Source: Streptomyces diacarni
GTDB lineage: Bacteria; Actinomycetota; Actinomycetes; Streptomycetales; Streptomycetaceae
Assembly: GCF_003323715.1 (NCBI RefSeq)
Contig: NZ_QOIN01000046.1
Location: 62,001-126,000 of the forward strand
Reading direction: 5' to 3'
Length of the DNA: 64,000 nucleotides
The translations under genes were made by a program, and so were the position numbers. Below are positions 26,013 through 34,873 of the stretch, one piece after another (the stretch's first letter is position 1; each line of letters opens with the position of its first letter). The notes beneath the pieces were generated by a model. The model searched no databases, had not been told where the DNA came from, and saw nothing but the letters and a program-made list of their open reading frames with translations.

Positions 26013-27311
26013 GTGAGCGACACGACCGCCAAGACCCTGCAACACCGCCTTGAAGGGCCGGAACACGCCCCCCTGCTTGTCCTCGGCCCGGCACTGGGCA
26101 CCACCTGGCACATGTGGGACCGGCAGATTCCGGAACTCACCCGGCACTGGCGGGTGCTCCGCTTCGACCTGCCGGGGCACGGCGGCTCGCCGGCCTACTC
26201 GGCCGACTCGGCCGACGCCTTCGCCGAGCGGCTGCTGGCCACTCTCGACACGCTGGGCATCGAACGGTTCGGCTACGCGGGCTGCGCGCTCGGCGGTGCC
26301 ATCGGCGTGCAGCTCGCCCTGCGCGCGCCCCAGCGGGTCACCTCGCTGGCACTGATCTCTTCCTCGCCGCGCTTCGCCACCCCCGACAGCTGGCGCCAGC
26401 GCGGCGTCGTCATCCGCACCAACGGGCTCGACCCGATCGCCCGCACGACGCCGGAACACTGGTTCACCTCCACCTTCGCCGCCGCGCAGCCCGCGATCGT
26501 CGAGTGGGCCGTCCAGATGGTGCGCACCACCGACCCCGGCTGCTACATCGCCGCGTGTGAGGCGCTGGCCTCCTTCGACGCGAAGGCGTCCCTGGACCGG
26601 ATAGGCGTGGGCACGCTGGTCGTCGCGGGGGCCGACGACCAGGTCACCCCGCCCGCCGAGGCCCGGGCGCTGGTCGCCGGCATCCCGGACGCGCGGCTGG
26701 CCATCGTGCCGGGCGCCTCCCATCTGACGCCCGTCGAGCAGCCCGGTGCCGTCACCGACCTGCTCATCCGGCACTTCACCACCACCTGGCAGGAGTCGGC
26801 GGCGGGTCCGCCCGCGCCCGCTCCCGTGATCACGCCCGTGCCGCCGCAGGCGTCGGCCGTGGCCGAGCTGGAGTCCGCGCAGGCCGCCGCGGCGCGCACG
26901 GACGCCTACGACGCGGGCATGAAGGTCCGCCGCGAGGTGCTCGGCGACGCGCACGTCGACCACGCGACGGAGGGCTCCGACGCCTTCACGGACGACTTCC
27001 AGCACTTCGTGACCCGCTACGCCTGGGGCGAGGTGTGGACGCGTACCGGCATCGACCGCCGTACCCGCTCGGTGATCACCCTCACCGCGCTGGTGGCCCG
27101 CGGCCACCTCGACGAGCTCGGCTTCCACACCCGTGCCGCGCTGCGCAACGGGCTGACGCCCGACGAGATCAAGGAAGTGCTCCTCCAGACGGCCGTCTAC
27201 TGCGGTGTGCCCGCGGCCAACTCGGCCTTCGCCGTGGCACAGCGGGTCATCCGGGAGGAGACCACGCCGGAGGATCGCAGGGACGCGGGCGCTCCCGTCG
27301 AAGCAGAATGA
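26013..27311 (+). CDS. pcaDC: Fused 3-oxoadipate enol-lactonase / 4-carboxymuconolactone decarboxylase
   Basis: 432 residues from GTG 26013 (GGGAG nine bases upstream). Residues 1-260 are an alpha/beta-hydrolase like 3-oxoadipate enol-lactonase; residues about 300-415 are a carboxymuconolactone decarboxylase domain (RSVITLTALVARG, LTPDEIKEVLLQTAVYCG). Together they would turn 4-carboxymuconolactone into 3-oxoadipate in the protocatechuate branch. The elbow that normally reads G-x-S-x-G-G is GCALGG here, so the nucleophile Ser is Ala; the Asp (GADDQVTPP) and His (GASHLTP) are kept. No other pca genes are near. The next gene starts within its stop (ATGA). Confidence 0.85.
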   Translation: MSDTTAKTLQHRLEGPEHAPLLVLGPALGTTWHMWDRQIPELTRHWRVLRFDLPGHGGSPAYSADSADAFAERLLATLDTLGIERFGYAGCALGGAIGVQLALRAPQRVTSLALISSSPRFATPDSWRQRGVVIRTNGLDPIARTTPEHWFTSTFAAAQPAIVEWAVQMVRTTDPGCYIAACEALASFDAKASLDRIGVGTLVVAGADDQVTPPAEARALVAGIPDARLAIVPGASHLTPVEQPGAVTDLLIRHFTTTWQESAAGPPAPAPVITPVPPQASAVAELESAQAAAARTDAYDAGMKVRREVLGDAHVDHATEGSDAFTDDFQHFVTRYAWGEVWTRTGIDRRTRSVITLTALVARGHLDELGFHTRAALRNGLTPDEIKEVLLQTAVYCGVPAANSAFAVAQRVIREETTPEDRRDAGAPVEAE

Positions 27312-27994
27312 GCCCCATGGGATTCGACACGAACGACGCACCGCTGGGACTCACCAAGCAGGGCCACGCCTGCGTCCGCCTGCACAAGGAGGGGCGCACC
27401 CTCGTCATCGACCCGGGCGGCTTCAGCGAGCAGGAAGCCGCACTCGGCGCCGACGTGCTGCTGGTCACCCACGAGCACCCCGACCACTTCGACGAGCTGC
27501 GGCTGCGGGCCGCCATGGAGGACAACCCGGAGGCCGAGATCTGGACGCTGCGCAGCGTCGCCGACCAGATCTCCGGTGCCTTCCCCGGGCGCGTCCACGT
27601 CGTGGGCCACGGGGACACCTTCGAGGCCGCGGGCTTCCGGATCGAGGTCCACGGCGAGCTGCACGCCGTCATCCACCCCGACATCCCCCGCATCACCAAC
27701 GTCGGCTTCGTCGTGGACGGCCTGGTCTTCCATCCCGGCGACGCGCTGACCGTTCCGGCGCGCCCCGTGCACACGCTGCTGCTGCCGGTGCACGCCCCCT
27801 GGAACAAGTACTCCGAGGTCCTGGACTACGTGCGCGCCGTGGGCCCGACGCAGGTCTACGACATCCACGACGGGCTCCTCAACGACAACGGCCTCGGACT
27901 CTTCGGCCGGATGCTGGGCGCGGGCGGGCCGGGAACGGGTGGCGCGGCCCACGCCCACCTCGACCCGGGGGAGCGTGTCTCACTGGCGCGGTAG
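27308..27994 (+). CDS. MBL-fold metallo-hydrolase (UlaG-like)
   Basis: 228 residues. ATG 27308 overlaps the stop of the fusion gene; an ATG at 27317 is an alternative. Metal motif THEHPDHFDE is intact, followed by VVGHGDTF, GELHAVIHPDIP and VFHPGDAL, the layout of UlaG/RNase Z-like hydrolases. The substrate is unknown. Coupling suggests joint expression with pcaDC, but a lactonase role cannot be shown from sequence. Confidence 0.85.
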   Translation: MSPMGFDTNDAPLGLTKQGHACVRLHKEGRTLVIDPGGFSEQEAALGADVLLVTHEHPDHFDELRLRAAMEDNPEAEIWTLRSVADQISGAFPGRVHVVGHGDTFEAAGFRIEVHGELHAVIHPDIPRITNVGFVVDGLVFHPGDALTVPARPVHTLLLPVHAPWNKYSEVLDYVRAVGPTQVYDIHDGLLNDNGLGLFGRMLGAGGPGTGGAAHAHLDPGERVSLAR

Positions 27995-28040
27995 CCTGCA
28001 TGCTCCGGGGGACCACCCCCGTAGCCCCGACGGAGTCTGC

Positions 28041-28820
28041 ATGCGTATCGCCACCTGGAACGTCAATTCGATAACAGCCCGCCTGCCGCGCCTCACCCAG
28101 TGGCTGGAGACGGCTCAGCCCGACGTGCTCTGCCTGCAAGAGCTCAAGGTGTCCGACGACGCCTTCCCGCAGCAGGAGCTGCGCGCGCTCGGGTACGAGT
28201 CGGTCGTCAGCGCCCAGGGCCGGTGGAACGGGGTCGCGGTCCTCTCCCGCGTCGGCATCGAGGACCCGGCTCTCGGCCTGCCCGGCGCGCCCGAGTGGGA
28301 GGGCACCGTCGAGGCCCGTGCCGCGGCCGCCACCTGCGGCGGTGTGCGGGTGTGGTCCCTCTACGTGCCCAACGGGCGTGAGATCGGCCACCCCCACTAC
28401 GAGTACAAGCTCCAGTGGCTCGCGGCGCTGCGGGACACCGCCGAGAAGTTCGCCTCCGCGTCGACACCCTTCGCGGTCCTCGGCGACTTCAACATCGCGC
28501 CGACCGACGCGGACGTGCACGACATCACCCAGTTCGAGGCCTCCACCCACGTGACCTCACGTGAGCGCGAGGCGCTCGCCGCGCTGGAGGCCGCGGGGGT
28601 CTCGGACGTCTACCCGCGGCCCCTCAAGTACGACGTTCCGTTCACGTACTGGGACTACCGGCAGCTGTGCTTCCCCAAGAACCGCGGCATGCGGATCGAC
28701 CTGGTGTACGGAAACGAGGCGTTCGTGACCGGCGTCTCCGACGCGTACGTGGACCGTGAGGCGCGCAAGGGCAAGGGCGCCTCGGACCACGCGCCCGTGG
28801 TGGTCGACCTCGACCTGTAG
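28041..28820 (+). CDS. xthA: Exodeoxyribonuclease III
   Basis: 259 residues from ATG 28041. The EEP nuclease set is complete: Asn7 in WNVNS, Glu34 in LQELK, the GDFNIAP motif (Asp, Asn) and SDHAPV near the end. RMRIDLV-type motif appears as GMRIDLVYG. It cleaves abasic sites and degrades 3' ends in base-excision repair in the cytoplasm. It stands 46 bp after the metallo-hydrolase stop and ends before a large hairpin. Confidence 0.95.
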   Translation: MRIATWNVNSITARLPRLTQWLETAQPDVLCLQELKVSDDAFPQQELRALGYESVVSAQGRWNGVAVLSRVGIEDPALGLPGAPEWEGTVEARAAAATCGGVRVWSLYVPNGREIGHPHYEYKLQWLAALRDTAEKFASASTPFAVLGDFNIAPTDADVHDITQFEASTHVTSREREALAALEAAGVSDVYPRPLKYDVPFTYWDYRQLCFPKNRGMRIDLVYGNEAFVTGVSDAYVDREARKGKGASDHAPVVVDLDL

Positions 28821-28838
28821 GGCGCTCCGGCCCCCCGT

Positions 28839-28895
28839 CGCCCCTCCCGCCGTGCCCCGCCTCCTCGCACGGAGGCGGGCCCCGGGGGAGGGGCG
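28839..28895. terminator. Nested hairpin between convergent xthA and SGNH genes
   Basis: Outer arms CGCCCCTCCC (28839-28848) and GGGAGGGGCG (28886-28895); inner arms CCCGCCTCC and GGAGGCGGG with a 6-bp loop. It lies 19 bp after xthA and 6 bp from the end of the convergent esterase gene, so it probably works in both directions. Confidence 0.75.
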
Positions 28896-28900
28896 GGCCC

Positions 28901-30742
28901 TCATCCGGTGAGGGCGCGCAGGTCCACCGACTCGCCGAGAGCCTTCAGCCCCGCGTCGCCGGGGTGCAGATGGTCGCCCGAGTCGTACGCGGGGGCCATC
29001 CGTGCGGGATGCCCCGGGTCCCTGACGACCTTGTCGAAGTCGAGAACGGCGTCGAAGTAGCCGCCGCTCTCCCGCACGAAGGCGTTCACCTTCTGCCGCC
29101 GCGCGTCGACCTCAGCGGTGCAGTCCTTGTACCCCTCACAGGGCGTGATGGTGGCGCCGACGACCCGCAGGCCCTGTGCGCGGGCGCGGGCGGCGATGGC
29201 CCGCATGCCCGCGATGACCTCCTCGGCGGTGGCGCCCCACCGCACGTCGTTGATGCCTTCGAACAGGACGACGGTGCGCGCGTTCGTCTGGGCGAGGACG
29301 TCCCGCTCCAGCCGGTGCTGGGCGCTCACGCCCGCCGTGTCGGTGCTCACCCCGTCGCCCGGGTAGCGGTCGCTCGCGACGCGGTTGGCGGAGATGCCGT
29401 GGTTGAGGACGCCGAGGCGCGGCACGTCATTCTGGTGGAGCAGCCGGCCGGCCAGCACGTCGGGCCAGCGCCGGTTGGCGCCCTGCGTGGAGCGGACGCC
29501 GTCGGTGATGGAGTCGCCGAGCGCGACGACGGAGCCGGGGCCGCCCTGGACGTCGACGCCGGTCAGGAACGGCCACATCGACAGGGAGCGGGTGAAGGCG
29601 CCGCCGGCGGTGTCGCCGGTGCGGTTCCCGCTGCCGCCTTCGCTCAGATAGGACCGCTGGAGCGCCTCGCTGTGTACGGGCGCCGCGCTGACCGGCTCTG
29701 GCAGATGGATGCTGACCAGCAGGTTCGTGTCCTGGGGTACGTCGAATCCGACGGGGTCGCTGACGGCGCGGGCGCCCGCGGGGATGCGGGTGCCGGCTCG
29801 TCCGCCGTCGAAGGTGAGCGGCACCGGGCGGCCCTTCGCCGTGGCACCGTCCTTCTGGACGGCGAGGGAGGCGTGTCCGATGCGTACGGGCTGGGCCGCG
29901 AAGGTGTTCTCCAGTCTGATGCGGGCCTTCGGTCCGCCGGCGGAGGTGTGGACGACCAGCCGCAGTGTCTGGTCCCGCCACAGCCCGACCCCGGTGTAGC
30001 CGCCGGTGCTCGCGGCCCAGCTGCCGGTCCATCCGGTGCTCTGAGGGCGGGGGGCGATGTCGAAGACGTGCAGGTCGGCGTCGTTCCCCGGGTCCTTGGG
30101 AAGGGTGACGGAGGCGAGGGTGCGGCCGCGTTCGAGGGGCACCGTGACGGCGTAGATCCTGGCCTTCTCGCCCACCTGGTCGCCCTGCCGGGTGTTGAGG
30201 TGGGGGAGTGCGACGGCTTTGGTGGCGAGGGGGCCGCCGCGCCAGTCGCCGGCCGTGAGGGTGTAGTGGCCGCGGGAGCCGTCCCGGTAGTGGAGGGTGC
30301 CTTCGCCGCTGACGGTGTCGCCGGGGCCGTGCGGCGAGGTGGCGGCCACCAGGAAGGAGAGCGCGGTGCCGCTGCCGTCGACCCGTACCCGCTGGCCGTC
30401 GGCGCGTACGTTGTCCGGGCGGCCCGGGGCGCGGTCGGGCCAGCGCAGCCGTGCGGCGTCCAGGTCGAGCCGGGTGCCGGGGGACCACCCCGCGGCCTTG
30501 AGGTCCTGTGCGGACAGGGAGCGGCCCGCGCCGTCGAAGTCGGCGGCGCCGGGATCCGCGTCGTCGCTGACGGCGCGGTTGTCGTAGAGCTTCTCCAGGG
30601 GGAGTGGCCGGTTGGCGGGGGCGGCGGCCCGGCTCGCCGTGGCGGGGGTCTGCGCGGTGGCGGTTGCGGTCAGTGCGGGTGCGGTGGCGGTCGTGGCGGC
30701 GAGCAGGACGGTGAGGGATCTGATCCAGGTACGTCTGCGCAC
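28901..30742 (-). CDS. Secreted SGNH/GDSL hydrolase
   Basis: 613 residues from GTG 30742, chosen because GAGAGGG lies six bases upstream and the protein then begins with a normal signal peptide (Arg-rich start, hydrophobic core, Ala-rich cleavage region). Residues about 60-390 form an all-beta accessory region. The catalytic SGNH domain follows: VALGDSITDG (Ser), HGISANR (Gly), EGINDV (Asn) and DHLHPGD (Asp-His). Such proteins hydrolyse esters of lipids or polysaccharides outside the cell. It is monocistronic. Confidence 0.9.
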   Translation of the reverse strand: MRRRTWIRSLTVLLAATTATAPALTATATAQTPATASRAAAPANRPLPLEKLYDNRAVSDDADPGAADFDGAGRSLSAQDLKAAGWSPGTRLDLDAARLRWPDRAPGRPDNVRADGQRVRVDGSGTALSFLVAATSPHGPGDTVSGEGTLHYRDGSRGHYTLTAGDWRGGPLATKAVALPHLNTRQGDQVGEKARIYAVTVPLERGRTLASVTLPKDPGNDADLHVFDIAPRPQSTGWTGSWAASTGGYTGVGLWRDQTLRLVVHTSAGGPKARIRLENTFAAQPVRIGHASLAVQKDGATAKGRPVPLTFDGGRAGTRIPAGARAVSDPVGFDVPQDTNLLVSIHLPEPVSAAPVHSEALQRSYLSEGGSGNRTGDTAGGAFTRSLSMWPFLTGVDVQGGPGSVVALGDSITDGVRSTQGANRRWPDVLAGRLLHQNDVPRLGVLNHGISANRVASDRYPGDGVSTDTAGVSAQHRLERDVLAQTNARTVVLFEGINDVRWGATAEEVIAGMRAIAARARAQGLRVVGATITPCEGYKDCTAEVDARRQKVNAFVRESGGYFDAVLDFDKVVRDPGHPARMAPAYDSGDHLHPGDAGLKALGESVDLRALTG

Positions 30743-30918
30743 GTGTTGCCCTCTCATGGGACTCCAGCAGCGTTGTGTGCACTTCGGATTCGACCGAGGC
30801 GGGGTGAAGTTAGGGAGGCTCTGACGCGGCGTCAAGGTGTCCTTCGGCCCAACCGGGTGGGCTCGTCGCACCGCGCGCCTATGGTGCCCGGGGCCGTGAG
30901 AATGCCACGCTGTCAGGC

Positions 30919-31362
30919 ATGCACTTCCCCTTTCTGGACAACTGGCGCAAGCCCCACCCGGATGCCGAGGGGGCGGCGACGGTGACCGACGAGTTGTCGG
31001 GCGACCAGACGAGCGCGGCGCAGCTCCTGTCCGAATGCGAACTGCTGCGCGAGCAGGCGGGCGCCGTAGGGGTCGAACTCGACGACACCGTCGAGTCGTT
31101 GACCGCTCTCGACCAGCTGCTGCCGCACTGGCGCGAGGACCCGGAGGTCGCGCCCTGGCTGGGCGCCGACGCCGGGCTCTACCTGGGAACGGTGATGGTG
31201 CGTTCGGTGCCGGGCGCCCGCTGGGTGCGCTGGCCCGACGGGCAGCCCGTGGTGCGGCTCCCGTCCGGGCGGGAGGTCGATGTGCTCGCGGAGGGCGCCA
31301 CCTGGGCGGAGACGGGTTCGCCCGAGCTCTCCCAGGCGTACGCGGAGGTCAGCGAGGACTGA
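30919..31362 (+). CDS. DUF6278-like conserved actinomycete protein
   Basis: 147 residues, MHFPFLDNWRK at the start, a central ELDDTVESLTALDQLLPHWR block and a LGADAGLYLGTVMVRSVPGA strand region. I recognise this as the small DUF6278-type family of streptomycetes (family name from memory). It has no membrane helix or catalytic motif; the function is unknown. It is divergent from the secreted esterase gene. Confidence 0.7.
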   Translation: MHFPFLDNWRKPHPDAEGAATVTDELSGDQTSAAQLLSECELLREQAGAVGVELDDTVESLTALDQLLPHWREDPEVAPWLGADAGLYLGTVMVRSVPGARWVRWPDGQPVVRLPSGREVDVLAEGATWAETGSPELSQAYAEVSED

Positions 31363-31500
31363 CCGGCCGCCGCCCGGGCCCTGCGGTGGCGGGCCCTGGA
31401 GCGGGACAGGCGAGAGGTGAGAGGCCACCCTTCCTGTTGTAAACCCTTACTGCGTGTCATCCCGGTAGTGACCCATTCAGCCCGATAGTTTCCCTTTCCT

Positions 31501-32253
31501 ATGGAAACGCTGCCGCTGGAACCGCTCATCGAGCTGCGTGGGGTCAACAAGCACTACGGCGCGCTGCACGTGCTCAAGGACGTCGACCTCACCGTGGGCC
31601 GCGGCGAGGTCGTGGTCGTGATCGGCCCCTCGGGTTCGGGCAAGTCCACGCTGTGCCGCACCATCAACCGCCTGGAGACCGTCGACTCGGGCACCCTCAC
31701 CCTGGCGGGCCGGCCCCTTCCCGCCGAGGGCAGGGAGCTGGCCAGGCTGCGCGCGGAAGTCGGCATGGTGTTCCAGTCCTTCAACCTCTTCGCGCACAAG
31801 ACCGTACTGGCCAACGTGGCGCTCGCCCCCGTCAAGGTGCGCGGCAGGAAGAAGGACGAGGCCGAGCACCGCGCCCGCGAACTCCTGCACCGCGTCGGCC
31901 TGCTCGAACACGCGCAGAAGTATCCGGCCCAGCTCTCCGGAGGCCAGCAGCAGCGGGTGGCCATCGCCAGGGCCCTGGCCATGGAGCCGCAGGCACTGCT
32001 GTTCGACGAGCCGACGTCCGCGCTCGACCCGGAGATGATCAGCGAGGTGCTGGAGGTCATGCAGCAGCTGGCCAGGGAGGGGATGACGATGGTCGTCGTC
32101 ACCCACGAAATGGGGTTCGCCCGCTCGGCGGCCAACCGCGTGGTCTTCATGGCCGACGGACAGATCGTCGAGGACCGCACTCCGGAGGAGTTCTTCACCG
32201 CGCCGCGCAGCGAGCGCGCCAAGGACTTCCTCTCCAAGATCCTCAAGCACTGA
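31501..32253 (+). CDS. Amino-acid (glutamate-type) ABC transporter ATP-binding protein
   Basis: 250 residues. Complete ABC ATPase: Walker A GPSGSGKST, Q-loop VFQSFNLF, signature LSGGQQQRVAIARAL, Walker B LLFDEP, D-loop SALDP, H-loop THEM. The polar-amino-acid uptake class is clear. It opens a four-gene operon (ATPase, binding protein, two permeases), the same order as gluABCD in corynebacteria. The ATPase powers import from the cytoplasmic side. Confidence 0.95.
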   Translation: METLPLEPLIELRGVNKHYGALHVLKDVDLTVGRGEVVVVIGPSGSGKSTLCRTINRLETVDSGTLTLAGRPLPAEGRELARLRAEVGMVFQSFNLFAHKTVLANVALAPVKVRGRKKDEAEHRARELLHRVGLLEHAQKYPAQLSGGQQQRVAIARALAMEPQALLFDEPTSALDPEMISEVLEVMQQLAREGMTMVVVTHEMGFARSAANRVVFMADGQIVEDRTPEEFFTAPRSERAKDFLSKILKH

Positions 32254-32266
32254 GAGGCCGCCCCTC

Positions 32267-33253
32267 GTGCCTGCGCACACCCCCGTCCCCCGGCGCCGCG
32301 GCCCGCTCCCACCCGCGCGCCCGCACCCCCTGCCGCGGCGCGGCCCGCGCCGGCGACGCGCCCTCGGCGCCGTCACCCTCCTCGTCGCGCTCGCCGCCGC
32401 CTGCGGCGTCCCCGGCAGCCCGCCCGCCCGCGGCCCGCAGCCCAGCGCCCTGCCGCACTACGCGGTCGAGAAGGACTTCTCCCTCCCCTCCTCTCCCACC
32501 TGGACCCGCGCCCACCAGCGCGGACGCCTGACCGTCGGCGTCAAGGAGGACCAGCCGGGCATGGGCGAGAAGAATCCGGCCACCGGCGAGTACACCGGCT
32601 TCGACATCGAGATCGCCGAGATGGTGGCCGCCTCTCTCGGCTTCGACCCCGACCGGCAGATCGAGTACAAGGCCATCGCCTCGGCCAACCGCGAAACCGC
32701 CCTCCAGAACGGCCAGATCGACACTTACGTCGGCACCTACACCATCAACGAGGGCCGCAGGAAACTCGTCGGCTTCGCCGGGCCCTACTACATCGCGGGG
32801 CAGCGGCTGCTGGTCCGCAAGGGCAACAAGCAGCTCAAGGGGCCGCAGGACATGGCGGGCAAGAAGATCTGCTCCGCCGTCGGCTCCACCCCGCTCCAGC
32901 GCATCCAGTCCGACTACCCGCGCGCCGAGCCCGTGGCCTACGACAGCTACGCCATCTGCGTCGACAACCTCCTCAACGACCAGGTCGACGCCGTCACCAC
33001 CGACGACACGATCCTGCTGGGCTACGCCGCCAAGGACCCCGACCACCTGAAGGTCGTCGGCAAGGCGTTCTCCGAGGAGCCCTACGGCATCGGCGTGCCC
33101 CGCGAGGACCACGCGCTCGCCCGCGCCCTCGACGACGCCCTCGTCGCACGGGAGGAGAACGGCGACTGGAAGCGGGCCTACGACGTCACCCTCGGCCTCT
33201 CCGGCGCCCCCGCGCCGAAACCGCCCCGCGTCGACCGCCGACTGACGAGCTGA
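32267..33253 (+). CDS. Glutamate-type ABC transporter substrate-binding lipoprotein
   Basis: 328 residues from GTG 32267, 13 bp after the ATPase gene. The N-terminus is a long Arg/Pro-rich leader, a hydrophobic stretch and lipobox LAAAC with Cys at about 46, so it is a membrane-anchored lipoprotein. The mature part is a type II periplasmic-binding protein fold (LTVGVKEDQPG, TGFDIEIAEMVA, INEGRRKLVGFAGPYY). Glutamate or a similar polar amino acid is the likely ligand. Confidence 0.93.
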   Translation: MPAHTPVPRRRGPLPPARPHPLPRRGPRRRRALGAVTLLVALAAACGVPGSPPARGPQPSALPHYAVEKDFSLPSSPTWTRAHQRGRLTVGVKEDQPGMGEKNPATGEYTGFDIEIAEMVAASLGFDPDRQIEYKAIASANRETALQNGQIDTYVGTYTINEGRRKLVGFAGPYYIAGQRLLVRKGNKQLKGPQDMAGKKICSAVGSTPLQRIQSDYPRAEPVAYDSYAICVDNLLNDQVDAVTTDDTILLGYAAKDPDHLKVVGKAFSEEPYGIGVPREDHALARALDDALVAREENGDWKRAYDVTLGLSGAPAPKPPRVDRRLTS

Positions 33254-33271
33254 GAGGAACCAAGCGGCTCC

Positions 33272-33916
33272 ATGGACGTACTGACACAGAACTTCGCCCT
33301 CTACGGTGAGGGCTTCTGGGGCACCGTACGGCTGACCGTCTACGCCTCGCTGCTGGCGCTCGCCGTCGGCGTCGTGATGGCCGGGTTCCGGGTGGCGCCC
33401 GTGGCGGCACTGCGCGGCGTGGGCACCGCATGGGTGACGGTCTTGCGCAACACCCCGCTCACCCTGCTGTTCTTCGCGATGCTGCTGGGGCTGCCGCGCT
33501 TCGGGGTGGCCCTGCCCTTCGAACTGTTCGCGGTGCTCGCCCTGGGCTGCTACACGTCCTCCTTCATCTGCGAGGCGGTGCGCTCCGGCATCAACACCGT
33601 CCCCGCCGGCCAGGGCGAAGCCGCCCGCAGCCTGGGCATGACCTTCGGCCAGACACTCGGCACCGTCGTGCTGCCCCAGGCGTTCCGCACCGTCATCGCG
33701 CCGATCGGCTCCACCCTCATCGCGCTGGCCAAGAACTCCGCCATCGCGGGCTCCTTCAGCGTCGTCGAACTGCTGAGCACCTACAAGACGCTCAGTGAGA
33801 ACGGCTACAACGTCATCTGGAGCTTCGTGTGGATCGCACTGGGATACCTGATCCTCACCCTCGCCATCTCCGGCCTCTTCCACGTGCTGGAGCGGCGCTG
33901 GGGGGTGGCCCGATGA
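33272..33916 (+). CDS. Amino-acid ABC transporter permease (first subunit)
   Basis: 214 residues with about five membrane helices. Contains the EAA loop of the His/Glu/Gln permease class (EAARSLGMTFGQTLGTVVLPQA). Fits the smaller permease of the glutamate importer. The stop overlaps the start of the next permease by 4 bp. Confidence 0.95.
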   Translation: MDVLTQNFALYGEGFWGTVRLTVYASLLALAVGVVMAGFRVAPVAALRGVGTAWVTVLRNTPLTLLFFAMLLGLPRFGVALPFELFAVLALGCYTSSFICEAVRSGINTVPAGQGEAARSLGMTFGQTLGTVVLPQAFRTVIAPIGSTLIALAKNSAIAGSFSVVELLSTYKTLSENGYNVIWSFVWIALGYLILTLAISGLFHVLERRWGVAR

Positions 33917-34854
33917 CCACGCCGCCGCCCGCCCCGCCGCCCCCCTCCGGGCTGGCCACACTGCTGCGCGGACGCGGCGCCAAGCGCCCGCCGAAGGCCG
34001 TGGCCTCCGCGCTCTACGACGTCCCCGGGCCCCGCGCCCGCGCCCGCCACCTGCTCTACGGCCTGCTGACCTCGCTCGCGCTCGCCGCGCTGCTGGCCTG
34101 GATCTGTTGGCTCCTTCTCGACACCGGCCAGTTCGCCCACGTCAAGTGGCGCCCCTTCGCCTACGAAGGCGTGCAGGAGATGCTGCTCGGCGGCCTCGGC
34201 AACACCCTCAAGGCCTTCGCGATGGCCGCCGTCCTCGCCCTGGCGCTGGGCGCCGTGCTGGCCGCGGGACGGCTCTCGGACCACCGGCCGCTGCGCTGGG
34301 TGAGCACCGTGCTGGTGGAGTTCTTCCGGGCCATGCCGGTGCTCGTCATGATCTTCTTCGTCTTCGTCGCGTTGCAGGTCCAGGCGCTGCCCGCCCTGGT
34401 GACCGGGCTGACCCTCTACAACGGCTCCGTGCTCGCTGAGGTCTTCCGCTCCGGTGTGCAGTCCGTCGACCGGGGCCAGCGCGAGGCCGCCTACGCGCTC
34501 GGCCTGCGCAAGACCCAGGTCATGGTCCACGTCCTGGTGCCGCAGGCCGTGCGCGCCATGCTGCCGACGATCATCAGCCAGCTCGTCGTGGCCCTCAAGG
34601 ACACCTCGCTGGGGTACCTGATCACCTACGAGGAGTTCCTGCACGCCGGGCGGCTGATCGCCATCAACATGGACTACACGATGCCGTTCATCCCCGTCGT
34701 CATCGTCATCTCGGCGATCTACATCGGCCTGTGCATGCTGCTGTCCTGGTTCGCCAACTGGGTTGCCCGCCGTGAGCGGCGCAACGTGAAGAACGAGGCG
34801 GTACCCGTGGCCCCCGCCGAGGCCGGGTCCACCATGCCGGGAGCCCGCCCCTGA
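33913..34854 (+). CDS. Amino-acid ABC transporter permease (second subunit)
   Basis: 313 residues from ATG 33913 (ATGA overlap). A Pro-rich cytoplasmic N-terminus of about 45 residues comes before the first membrane helix; the EAA loop is EAAYALGLRKTQVMVHVLVPQA. It is longer than its partner, as in glutamate permease pairs. Last gene of the operon. The convergent gene on the other strand ends 19 bp away. Confidence 0.95.
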   Translation: MTTPPPAPPPPSGLATLLRGRGAKRPPKAVASALYDVPGPRARARHLLYGLLTSLALAALLAWICWLLLDTGQFAHVKWRPFAYEGVQEMLLGGLGNTLKAFAMAAVLALALGAVLAAGRLSDHRPLRWVSTVLVEFFRAMPVLVMIFFVFVALQVQALPALVTGLTLYNGSVLAEVFRSGVQSVDRGQREAAYALGLRKTQVMVHVLVPQAVRAMLPTIISQLVVALKDTSLGYLITYEEFLHAGRLIAINMDYTMPFIPVVIVISAIYIGLCMLLSWFANWVARRERRNVKNEAVPVAPAEAGSTMPGARP

Positions 34855-34873
34855 CCGCCGCCCCGCGCGCGGC

